64,000 nucleotides of DNA from Delta-02 sp964513565 (GTDB taxonomy: Bacteria; Desulfobacterota; Syntrophorhabdia; Syntrophorhabdales; Syntrophorhabdaceae): contig CAZENE010000002.1 of NCBI GenBank assembly GCA_964513565.1, positions 1-64,000 of the forward strand. The letters run 5' to 3'. Made by a program: the position numbers and the translations under genes. Positions 46,490-55,700 of the stretch are shown one piece after another. The notes under the pieces were generated by a model. It was given only the letters and a program-made list of their open reading frames with translations, was not told the DNA's origin and did no database searches. How positions within the stretch are numbered: the first letter of the stretch is position 1; each line of letters opens with the position of its first letter.

Positions 46490-46562
46490 GTTCAAAGTTT
46501 AAAGTTTCACGTTAAGAATTGGAACGTTCACAGTGGCTTTTTGACGTTGAACATTGAACCAG
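46490..46562. repeat. Short repeat-rich gap between two glycosyltransferase genes
   Basis: Words of the type GTTCAAAGTTTAAAGTTTCACGTT and GTTGAACATTGAACC recur in the 90 bases before the next gene. The style is like the repeats at 20379 and 29537. No promoter was identified with confidence. Confidence 0.4.
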
Positions 46563-46574
46563 AGATTTTCTGAA

Positions 46575-47717
46575 ATGAAAACCAACATATTATTCATACT
46601 TCAGACCTTCCGCACGGGCGGGTCGGAGCGGCTTGTTATGGACCTTTGCAGGCACCTGCACCCGGCACGCTTCAGATGCTTCGTTGCATCTTTTGTTGAC
46701 GGCGTGCTTCGCACGAACTTTGATGAAATGGGAATAACCACGCTGCTCATCCCCATCCGGTCTGCGAAAGAGGATGCGCTCCGCATAATGCGCGAAATTT
46801 CAGGTTTTATCGGGCGCAACAATGTTCATGTGGTTAATGCCCATCATTTCACGCCCTTCTTTTATAGCTTCTACGGGGCGCGGCGTCACGGGTGTAGACT
46901 ATTCTATACAGCACACTCAAGGGCCGAGATAATTGCCTCAAATACAGGCTGGTCCATCATTGGCGGCATTATGATCCGGTTTTCGGATGGTGCTATCGGT
47001 ATCTCGCCGGATGTGGGAGATGCCATAAGGAAGCAGTTCAGTATCGGGGCAAGGAAGGTGCTGACGCTGACAAATGCTGTAGATCACCGCCAATTCGCGG
47101 GCAATGGCAACCGGAGGGCCTGCAGGAACGAACTGGGGCTTGAAGACGGCGATATCGTCATCGGCTGCGTGGGGAACCTCCGTAAGGATAAAAACTATCC
47201 GAACCTCATCAAGGCTTTTAAAATGGTTCGTCAAAGGGTGCCGGGGACAAAGCTTATTATCGCCGGAGAAGGAAAAAGGCGGCCTGATCTCGAAACGCTC
47301 ATCAGGGAACTCGGTCTCGAGGAAGGCGTCTTCCTTCTCGGCCCCCGCAATGACGTCCCCGAAATAATGAACGCCATGGATATATATTGCCTGCCTTCCT
47401 TTAGCGAGGGTCTGCCGCTGTCCTTGCTTGAGGCGATGTCGGCCGGGCTCCCCGTTATCGGTACAAATGTACGCGGTATTCAGGACATTGTGGAGCATGG
47501 GAGAACGGGCCTTCTTGTTCCGTCAGACGACCCCGGGAAACTGGCCGAGGCCCTCATCCGGGTGATCGATGACAGCGAGCTTGCCCGGCAGCTTTCGAGA
47601 AGCGGCCGGGAATACGTCATAAAGGAACATGGGTTCGAGGCATGGATCGCCCGGTATGAAGCCCTGTTTTCGAGCACGACGGGACGCATTTTCCGCCCGG
47701 AGGCTTCTCTGATATGA
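46575..47717 (+). CDS. Family 4 glycosyltransferase
   Basis: 380 residues from ATG 46575; an upstream TTG lies in the repeat. GT-B layout: FRTGGSERLVMDLCRHL at the N-terminus, VGNLRKDKNYPNLIKAF and IAGEGKRRPDLETLI in the middle and the SFSEGLPLSLLEAMSAGLPVIGTNVRG donor site near residue 276. It adds a hexose to the growing repeat unit. Confidence 0.93.
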   Translation: MKTNILFILQTFRTGGSERLVMDLCRHLHPARFRCFVASFVDGVLRTNFDEMGITTLLIPIRSAKEDALRIMREISGFIGRNNVHVVNAHHFTPFFYSFYGARRHGCRLFYTAHSRAEIIASNTGWSIIGGIMIRFSDGAIGISPDVGDAIRKQFSIGARKVLTLTNAVDHRQFAGNGNRRACRNELGLEDGDIVIGCVGNLRKDKNYPNLIKAFKMVRQRVPGTKLIIAGEGKRRPDLETLIRELGLEEGVFLLGPRNDVPEIMNAMDIYCLPSFSEGLPLSLLEAMSAGLPVIGTNVRGIQDIVEHGRTGLLVPSDDPGKLAEALIRVIDDSELARQLSRSGREYVIKEHGFEAWIARYEALFSSTTGRIFRPEASLI

Positions 47718-49303
47718 CAATGTCGGTGCAGATAATGCGGAACATCCTGTCAAACTGGGGGTCTTTCGCGATGGGCGCGGTCATCCAGTTCATGATGATG
47801 CCATTTCTTGTCAGGCATTTAGGGGATACGCAGTACGGCATATGGGTCCTGATCATGAGTTTCACCGGGTTCCTGGGCCTTTTTGATTTCGGCATCAGCG
47901 GGTCAGTTGTAAAATACGTTGCCGAATTTAAGGCAAAAAAAGAAGACGACGAGCTCAACCGGGTGTGTAGCAGCGCCTTTTACATGTTTGTTGCCGCCGG
48001 GATCGCCGTGTTTTTGATCTCAGTTGTCATTGCCCTGAAGTTTGTCCACAACTTCAAGATCCCGCAGGAGGAATTAGCGTCGGCCCGATTGGTGACCATT
48101 ATCATCGGGCTGCAGATTGGCCTGTCGCTTCCGCTGGGATTTTTCACAGGATTCATGAGGGGCATACAGCGTTATGACCATCTGGCGGTAATATCAATTG
48201 CTATGCTGATCGTGCGTACGGTTGTCATAGTATTGCTGGTCCTCATGGGATACAGGCTGGTAGCAATTGCGGTCACGTATTTTTTTTCCACGCTGGCAGC
48301 GGGTGTGATTCGGGCAGTATATGTATTTCGCGGCAGCCGGCGCCTCCACCTCAGGCCTGGACTGATCAACCGGGATACCCTAGCAATGGTAGGCAGGTAC
48401 AGCCTGCTTCTTTTTGTCTATTATTTGGCGACCCGGCTCGTTTTTTCTATCGGGCACCTGGTCATAGGGTATTACCTAGCGGCGGCCTTCGTTACTATTT
48501 ACGCGATCCCGCACCGGCTGGTCGATGAATTGCGGGTCGTAATAATGTCGACCGGAGTGTTTCAGCCGGCAGTAAGCCATCTCAACGCACAAGGCCGGAC
48601 AGCGGCTGTCCATAAGGTCCTGGTGAACGGGACAAAATATTCTATGATGGTAGTGCTTCCGATCGCTGCCGCCTATGTTGCGATCGGGGACATATTCATA
48701 AGCCTGTGGATCGGGCCCCGGTATGCCCTGGCCGGATACCCGATTCTCCTGATCCTGACCTTTGCGGTAACCGCCAATGTTACCCAGTATGCTTCAACGC
48801 AAATACTGCAGGGGATCTCGAAGCATGGAAGCCTGGCTTATATCACGATCGCGGAGGCGGCTGTGAACCTGGGGTTAAGCATATTGCTCGTGAGGCGGTA
48901 CGGCATTACAGGCGCCGCGATAGGCACTCTTGTTCCCATGGTATGCGCGAACCTGGTATGTATACCCTGGTACACGTGCAGACAGCTCAAACTGTCCCTG
49001 GCCAGCTTTTTCATGAAGGGGGTCCTCGTCCCGCTCGGTCCGGCCTTTATTTTCGGTATTCTTCTCTTTATCGGCTCCCACGCCGTAAAAATAGACAGCT
49101 GGATAAAATTTACCCTCGTGTTGACCGCAAGTCTCGCCTGCTATTGTTATTGTGCCTGGAAAATATGCCTGTCGCGGCAGGAACGGGTGGAACGGTTAAA
49201 GGATATAACCGGTTCCCTGCATTCCATAATTGCGGTTATCCGAACGCTCGGAGTTTCCGGGATCTTCCGCTCCAAAAAAATTCACCATCAACCTGTTGAA
49301 TAG
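47714..49303 (+). CDS. Polysaccharide flippase (Wzx/MATE-like)
   Basis: 529 residues, ATGA overlap with the glycosyltransferase. About 12-14 membrane helices with the polysaccharide-transport pattern (LVRHLGDTQYGIWVLIMSFTGFLGLFDFG near the N-terminus). It should move the lipid-linked repeat unit to the periplasm. Confidence 0.9.
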   Translation: MTMSVQIMRNILSNWGSFAMGAVIQFMMMPFLVRHLGDTQYGIWVLIMSFTGFLGLFDFGISGSVVKYVAEFKAKKEDDELNRVCSSAFYMFVAAGIAVFLISVVIALKFVHNFKIPQEELASARLVTIIIGLQIGLSLPLGFFTGFMRGIQRYDHLAVISIAMLIVRTVVIVLLVLMGYRLVAIAVTYFFSTLAAGVIRAVYVFRGSRRLHLRPGLINRDTLAMVGRYSLLLFVYYLATRLVFSIGHLVIGYYLAAAFVTIYAIPHRLVDELRVVIMSTGVFQPAVSHLNAQGRTAAVHKVLVNGTKYSMMVVLPIAAAYVAIGDIFISLWIGPRYALAGYPILLILTFAVTANVTQYASTQILQGISKHGSLAYITIAEAAVNLGLSILLVRRYGITGAAIGTLVPMVCANLVCIPWYTCRQLKLSLASFFMKGVLVPLGPAFIFGILLFIGSHAVKIDSWIKFTLVLTASLACYCYCAWKICLSRQERVERLKDITGSLHSIIAVIRTLGVSGIFRSKKIHHQPVE

Positions 49304-49315
49304 GGGGTATTCATT

Positions 49316-50551
49316 ATGGGATCGATCGACCATACATCTGAGGCAAGGCTCGGTCCGTCTTTTGTTCTCTACTTGATCTGGACATTCGTCGTCGTGGCAA
49401 GGCCGCAAGACCACTTATCCTTTCTCCTACCGCTCAGGCCCGTTCTCGTCATATCCATCATAACGCTCATCGCAATGTTTTTTGAAAGGCCCGGGCAGCA
49501 CCGGTCGATATTTAGTTCAACGGAAGTAAAACTTGTCTGCGTCCTTTACCTTATCATGCTTGCGGGTGTACCGATGGCGGCACACCGCGGGGTTGCCTTT
49601 GAATTCGTTCTTGTCGGGGTGCCGTCTGTCCTTCTGTATTTCGCGGCAACCGTCTTGCAGGTCAATTCAATAAGAAGGCTGAATGCGCTCATGGCGGTAT
49701 TGGCCCTGAGCCTCCTGTTCGCCGCTGCGTTCTATGCTGCGGACGCACTGGGTCAGCGGGGTGTCCGGGTAAGCGCCGGACTGGCATATGATCCCAATGA
49801 TATAGCGATGGTCCTGACAACCTTTATTCCGATGGGCCTCTATATATTCTTCGGGCCGTTTGGTTTCAAGATGAAGGCAGTGTCTGTGGCGGGGATACTT
49901 TTGGCCGCAGCCGGCATCATGCTGAGCGGTTCCCGGGGCGGCGTCCTTGCGCTCGCAACCGTTGTAACGGTTTTTCTCCTTAGCAGAGCGCCACATATAC
50001 GGACGGCTGCGCGGGTCGGGATCGTGGCGGTTCTGGCCCTCGTTTTCATCAATTACTTTGCCGTTGTGGAAGGGCGCTTTGAAAACTTTGGCGAGGACTA
50101 TAATTTCAAGGACGAAACCGGCCGGCTCCATATCTGGAAACAGAACCTGGCTATCATAGCGCAAAATCCTATCCTGGGGACCGGCGCCGGCTGTTCTACA
50201 ATATCGCTCGGCCTCCACAGGGCCGAGGTCGGCGGCACCCAGGCATGGCAGACATCGCATTCATCGGTCTTTCAATATGCCGTGGACAACGGTATTCCGG
50301 GATTCATTATTTATGTGATCCTCAACATAATCGCAATAGCCAACGTGCGAAGGATCAGGCGGGACCGCGGGCATCCGCTGGCCAATGCCGCCTTTTTCGT
50401 AGAGCTTTCATTTTATGGTTTCTGGGCAGGGGGACTGCTCCTGAGCCATGCATACTCGGTCAATCTGTTCCTGCTGCTCGGTATTTCGGCGGCTCTTCGG
50501 TTTCTCTACGAGCGGAAGGATTTGGGTACACAGCCCGAAACAATAAACTAG
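49316..50551 (+). CDS. O-antigen ligase-like polymerase (Wzy/WaaL family)
   Basis: 411 residues with about 10-12 membrane helices. The long periplasmic loop contains NPILGTGAG near residue 286 and a conserved His pair (QTSHSSVFQYAVDNG), a feature of the family. Probably the polymerase of this locus or a glycan ligase. Confidence 0.85.
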   Translation: MGSIDHTSEARLGPSFVLYLIWTFVVVARPQDHLSFLLPLRPVLVISIITLIAMFFERPGQHRSIFSSTEVKLVCVLYLIMLAGVPMAAHRGVAFEFVLVGVPSVLLYFAATVLQVNSIRRLNALMAVLALSLLFAAAFYAADALGQRGVRVSAGLAYDPNDIAMVLTTFIPMGLYIFFGPFGFKMKAVSVAGILLAAAGIMLSGSRGGVLALATVVTVFLLSRAPHIRTAARVGIVAVLALVFINYFAVVEGRFENFGEDYNFKDETGRLHIWKQNLAIIAQNPILGTGAGCSTISLGLHRAEVGGTQAWQTSHSSVFQYAVDNGIPGFIIYVILNIIAIANVRRIRRDRGHPLANAAFFVELSFYGFWAGGLLLSHAYSVNLFLLLGISAALRFLYERKDLGTQPETIN

Positions 50552-50564
50552 ACAGGAGCATCGC

Positions 50565-51293
50565 ATGTTAAAAACCGTCTCTGATACCCGGTGGGAAAAA
50601 GCGCAATCGTATGAAAAAAATTTCTGGGAGAGGCAGGCGTCGAAGCCAGCCGGGGACTCCCAATTTAAATGGTACGAGGACAGGGCGAGGAAGGTGTGGA
50701 AGGTTGCACGGCCGCTTCTCGGCCACTTAAGTTCGCTTAGCATTCTCGAGATCGGCTCGGGACCGATCGGCCTCGTCAATTACATTACGGCCGATGAACG
50801 CATCTCTCTCGATCCCCTTGAAGACTATTACCGGACGCAACCGGATTTTACCGGGGCCCGGGACCAGAATGTGCAACGGTATAACGGGACAGGCGAGGAT
50901 GTCGAATCCCTCGGCAGGACGTTTTCTCTCATTATAGCCGATAATGTCCTCGACCATGTAAAGGACCCCGGACGGATCCTGAATGGCATCCATAAAAGCC
51001 TTGTCGCCGGCGGAATAATGTTCCTCAGTCTCAATATATATACCGAGCTTGGTGTGATGGTGAGGAATACGATGGAATTGCTCCAGATTGACAAAGGACA
51101 CCCGTTCAATTTCTCCCGGAAATCAGTGTTAAACCTGATCAGGGCCAGCCGGTTCAAGGTGCTTGTTTCCAGCACTGAAGATTACCGGGTCAATAAGAGG
51201 CTTTACCGGGAATCGGGCCAGCCCAGAAAAGTCCTCAAAAGCTGCCTCGGTGTCGTCGACTACAGGTTCTCGGTGTTTTGCAGGAAGGTTTGA
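50565..51293 (+). CDS. SAM-dependent methyltransferase
   Basis: 242 residues. Motif I ILEIGSGPIG near residue 60, then LDPLEDYYR and FSLIIADNVLDHVKDPGRIL. Probably O- or C-methylates a sugar or lipid-linked intermediate. Thirteen bases separate it from the ligase. Confidence 0.87.
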   Translation: MLKTVSDTRWEKAQSYEKNFWERQASKPAGDSQFKWYEDRARKVWKVARPLLGHLSSLSILEIGSGPIGLVNYITADERISLDPLEDYYRTQPDFTGARDQNVQRYNGTGEDVESLGRTFSLIIADNVLDHVKDPGRILNGIHKSLVAGGIMFLSLNIYTELGVMVRNTMELLQIDKGHPFNFSRKSVLNLIRASRFKVLVSSTEDYRVNKRLYRESGQPRKVLKSCLGVVDYRFSVFCRKV

Positions 51294-51298
51294 GGGAT

Positions 51299-52585
51299 AT
51301 GCTTCAGTACGCCTATCATATTCTCGAATGGCCGAAGATTGAGCGCAATCAGTGGAAAAGGCCCGACGAGATCCGGTCCATGCAGGAGAGGGCCTTGACG
51401 AAGCTCGTCGCGCATGCCTACGAAAATGTCCCTTATTACCGCGATCTGTTCGATACGGCCGGTTTCAAGCCCCGGCGCAGAATGACCTTTCACGACCTTG
51501 CCGCAATCCCCGTCCTTACGAAGGACCGGATCATAGCTAATTATCCCCACAATATCCTGGCGAAAGGGTTTGACGGGCGAAAATGCTCGGTACGCATGAC
51601 ATCGGGGTCTTCCGGAAGGAAGATCGAGGTCGTCCTCGATCATAAGGTGGCCGCGCTTTACCGCCTCATGCAGTTCCGGCAGCTTATCGATATCGGTTAT
51701 AAGCCCTGGGACCTGATCGCATACGTTCGATTTTCACCCCCGGTCACCAATATAGCCCTTCAGAAAATAAAACTTTTCAGGCGCGCGTATATTCCGCTTG
51801 AATGGGATCCGGGAAAGCAGGTATCCGAACTGATGCGCTTGAAACCCCAGGCCATAAACGCTTACCCGTCGGTGCTTTTCCTGCTCGCAAAAGAGATCGA
51901 CGACCGGGACGCGAAGCGGCTCGGACTAAAATTCTTGGTTTCCAATTCAGAATTGCTGACCAACCATGTCCGGGAGTTTTGTGAAGAAAAGTTCGGCTGC
52001 GGGGTCTATGATGATTACTCTTGCCTGGAGTTTTCCGCTATTGCCTCGGAATGCAGGATGCAGAAACTTCACATTGCTGCAGACAATGTTATTGTCGAGG
52101 TACTCGACGAGAGAGGACATCGTGTCCGGGCGGGGGTTGCAGGAAAGATCGTCGTTACATCGCTCAATAATTACTCGATGCCCTATATCCGGTACGAGAT
52201 AGGCGATGTCGGGGCGCTGTCAGATACCCGCTGCTCATGCGGCCGGGGGTTTCCGCTCTTTAAAACCATAACAGGGAGGTGTGATGATTTTCTCGTGATG
52301 CCCTCGGGGGATCTTGTGGATCCGCAGACGATAGTCTTTCAGATCGAGACGATCCCCGAGGTAAAAGAATTCAGGGTAATGCAGGAACTGAACAAGGATC
52401 TCGTGATAAGTATTGTACCCGCAGGAACAGCGAATTTCTCAAAGATCAGGGATAAGATCAGTGCGAAGATAAATATGATCACAAACGGTTCCGTTCGTAT
52501 CGATATTATTGAGGCGCGTGTACTCGACAGAGGATCGACCGGTAAGCACCGGTCGATAATATCGCGAGCATTTAGATTGGTATAA
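51299..52585 (+). CDS. CapK/phenylacetate-CoA ligase-like adenylate-forming enzyme
   Basis: 428 residues from ATG 51299 (SD AGGAAGG). RMTSGSSGRK at about 100 is the P-loop-like phosphate motif, YDDYSCLEFSAIASEC and the Cys-rich CSCGRGFPLF are typical of the PaaK/CapK branch. In capsule loci such proteins are thought to activate a carboxylate for transfer; the substrate is unknown. A 149-base gap follows. Confidence 0.87.
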   Translation: MLQYAYHILEWPKIERNQWKRPDEIRSMQERALTKLVAHAYENVPYYRDLFDTAGFKPRRRMTFHDLAAIPVLTKDRIIANYPHNILAKGFDGRKCSVRMTSGSSGRKIEVVLDHKVAALYRLMQFRQLIDIGYKPWDLIAYVRFSPPVTNIALQKIKLFRRAYIPLEWDPGKQVSELMRLKPQAINAYPSVLFLLAKEIDDRDAKRLGLKFLVSNSELLTNHVREFCEEKFGCGVYDDYSCLEFSAIASECRMQKLHIAADNVIVEVLDERGHRVRAGVAGKIVVTSLNNYSMPYIRYEIGDVGALSDTRCSCGRGFPLFKTITGRCDDFLVMPSGDLVDPQTIVFQIETIPEVKEFRVMQELNKDLVISIVPAGTANFSKIRDKISAKINMITNGSVRIDIIEARVLDRGSTGKHRSIISRAFRLV

Positions 52586-52623
52586 AGCCGTCTTTTTCCT
52601 GAACATCCTTTATCGATTCAGGG

Positions 52624-52669
52624 TCCGGCCCTGCAAAATAAGGCCGGAAGAGTGATGCCGGCCACCGGC
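52624..52669 (+). promoter_or_regulatory. GC-rich hairpins in the leader of the large secreted protein gene
   Basis: TCCGGCC (52624-52630) pairs with GGCCGGA (52642-52648); a second hairpin GCCGG (52657-52661) with CCGGC (52665-52669) follows. The repeated GGCC/CCGG words allow alternative pairings. It is the only structured part of the 149-base gap before the gene and matches no known riboswitch that I recognise. Confidence 0.35.
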
Positions 52670-52734
52670 CAAGTGTCGACCGTATAGCTCGTTCGAGCAG
52701 AAGTTTTTCCCAAATTCAAGAATGAGGTGCATTC

Positions 52735-55700
52735 ATGGTTCTTTTGAAGAAGTATTGCATAGTATTGATTTTTCTTGTTTTAGCAGCATTTGTTCCGGCC
52801 GCGGCCTCGGTGGCCGATGTCACAATCGACAATGGAGGCGCCGGAACGAGTTACGCGGGGACCTGGTTATTATCCGGAGGAACGAACGCTTATGGCGCAT
52901 CAAGCCTCTGGTCCCGCAACGGAACGACATATACGTACACGATGAGCGGCCAGCCTGCCGGTATGTATGAGGTATTCATGTGGTGGTCCGGGTATGACTC
53001 CCGCGCCTCAAGTGTACCCGTGGCTATAAATTTCACCGGGGGGACGAGCTCTACAACGGTCAATCAGCGGCAGAATTCGGGGCAATGGAACAGCCTCGGG
53101 ACGTTTTATTTTGACGGAACCGGATCGGTAACCATCACAGCGGCACCTGGGGATACGGTCAGCACATGTGCGGATGCTATTCAATTCCGTCTGGTTTCAT
53201 CCAATACACCTCCCGTTGCCGTGATCGACTCTGTTGCACCATCTCCTGCGGATGTCGGGGAAGTTGTGACATTTACCGGGCATGGCACAGATCCGGACGG
53301 ATCCGTCGTCGCATATGAATGGACATCATCCATGGACGGCGTTATCGGCACGACGGACTCTTTTTCGACAGCGGCATTGAGTTCGGGAACACATACCATC
53401 TCCTTGCGGGTAAAAGATGATGAAAATATGTGGTCACCGGCCGTAACTGTACAGCTTGTCGTCGGAACACCCTCCGTTGAGATCACTATAGATAATGGGG
53501 ATATCGGCACCTCATATACCGGTTCCTGGCCAGTATCGGGAGGAACCAACCCGTACGGTGCAGATAGCCTCTGGTCCCGCAACGGAACGACATATACGTA
53601 CACGATGAGCGGCCAGCCTGCCGGTATGTATGAGGTATTCATGTGGTGGTCCGGGTATGACTCCCGCGCCTCAAGTGTACCCGTGGCTATAAATTTCACC
53701 GGGGGGACGAGCTCTACAACGGTCAATCAGCGGCAGAATTCGGGGCAATGGAACAGCCTCGGGACGTTTTATTTTGACGGAACCGGATCGGTAACCATCA
53801 CAGCGGCACCTGGGGATACGGTCAGCACATGTGCGGATGCCGTAAAATTCACCTTGAGATCGACCAACCTGCCCCCTCAGGCAACGATAGATTCCATCAC
53901 TCCCAATCCTGCGGAATTGGGTAAGGACATCGCCTTTACGGGCCATGGAACGGACCCGGACGGCTCGGTTGTCGCATACGAATGGACATCTTCGATCGAC
54001 GGGGCTATCGGCACTGCCGCCTCGTTCACGACATCTGCCTTGAGCGCGGGCACGCACACGATATCGTTCAGAGTAAAAGACAACCAGGATCTCTGGTCTC
54101 AAGCGGTAGCAACATCCCTCGTTGTACAGGGCACGAACATAGCGCCGACGGCTTTTATCGATTCGATCGCGCCCAACCCCGCATCTTACGGCCAGAGCGT
54201 AACCTTTACCGGTCATGGAACGGACCAGGACGGAACCGTGACGGTCTACGAATGGTCGTCGTCGATAGACGGCATAATTGGAAGCGCCGCTTCTTTTTCC
54301 ACGTCGGGCTTAAAAGAGGGGACCCATACCATCAAGTTCAGGGTAATGGACAACGAGAATGCCTGGTCCGAGGCGGTGACGTCATCCCTTACCGTCGGGA
54401 GCGCCCAGCCGTCGGAGGCAGTAATAGACAATACGGACCCGGCGACATCACGAACGGGGATATGGTCGACCTCCGCCGCGTCTGGATACTACGGTACAAA
54501 CTCGCTTTGGAGCCGTGATGGAACAACGTTCACCTGGAAATTTACCCCTGCCGTATCGGGATACTACGATGTCTCCATGTGGTGGACAACGACAGCGACC
54601 CGGAGTTCCGCAATACCGGTTTCGATTACGTATTCCGGAGGAGCGCAAACGGTTACGATAGATCAGCTCCAGAATGCTTCCCGGTGGAATAGCCTTGGTA
54701 CATATCAGTTTACGGCCGGGACGACATACAGTATTTCCATCACGTCTCAGGCCGGGCCCACGAGCACATGTGCCGACGCCGTGAAGCTCACGCCGGCTTC
54801 GCCGCTTGCCCCTACGGCTGATTTTTCGGCCAGTACCACCTGGGGAATACCCCCATTTTCCGTGGATTTCACCGATCGGAGCCAGGGAATGGTCAGATCG
54901 TGGCTGTGGGATTTCGGCGACGGCGGGACAAGCGCCGAACAGAACCCATCCCATACATATACGGCGCCCGGCGTCTATACTGTCTCACTGACAGTGTCGA
55001 ACGATGCGGGATCCGACACGATGACGCGAAACGCCTATATCCGGGCCGACACGACCGGGGAGCATATTTACCTCGCGGACGGCTATTCCGGCGATGCGCT
55101 TTTTATCCCCCGCGCGAGAACGCTTCTGCAGGGCATGGGCGCTATCCTGTCCAATGGAGTCTGGACATACAGTAACCCGGGGACGGGCAAAACTTTCTTC
55201 ATTCATGAAGTGAGGGAAGCGGACTCCTTGAAAGCTGCCATCAAGACGGAAGGCGCCCACATAATTTTCAACGGCCACGCAAATTTCGGGCTTGGAGCGA
55301 CCTTCGCCACAGGCGATGAGATCTACCGCCAGGAGATCCCCTCCATTCGTTACATCAACGACGACCGCTTCACGAATTTCTCGTCCGACATGGTTTCCGT
55401 GAAGGTCGACGGCATGCAGTACGGACAGGCATATCCCAACTGGCTTCCGATATATAAAGACGGTACCAGCGGGATCATGCCGTACTCATTCTCGCAGGGC
55501 TTGCCTCCGTACAATTATTACCTGACATACAAGGTTCCGGGAAACCCGACCGTTTACAAGGTAGAGCTTGAAGATGGGAAGAATCTTGAGCGGTTCCCCG
55601 ATTCCGCGACGCTGGCCTGGTTCTCGCCTACCGGTGCAACGCCGGACCCCGTGCTAAATCCCGAGTATTTTATCATCAACAACGATGTCGACTTCAACCG

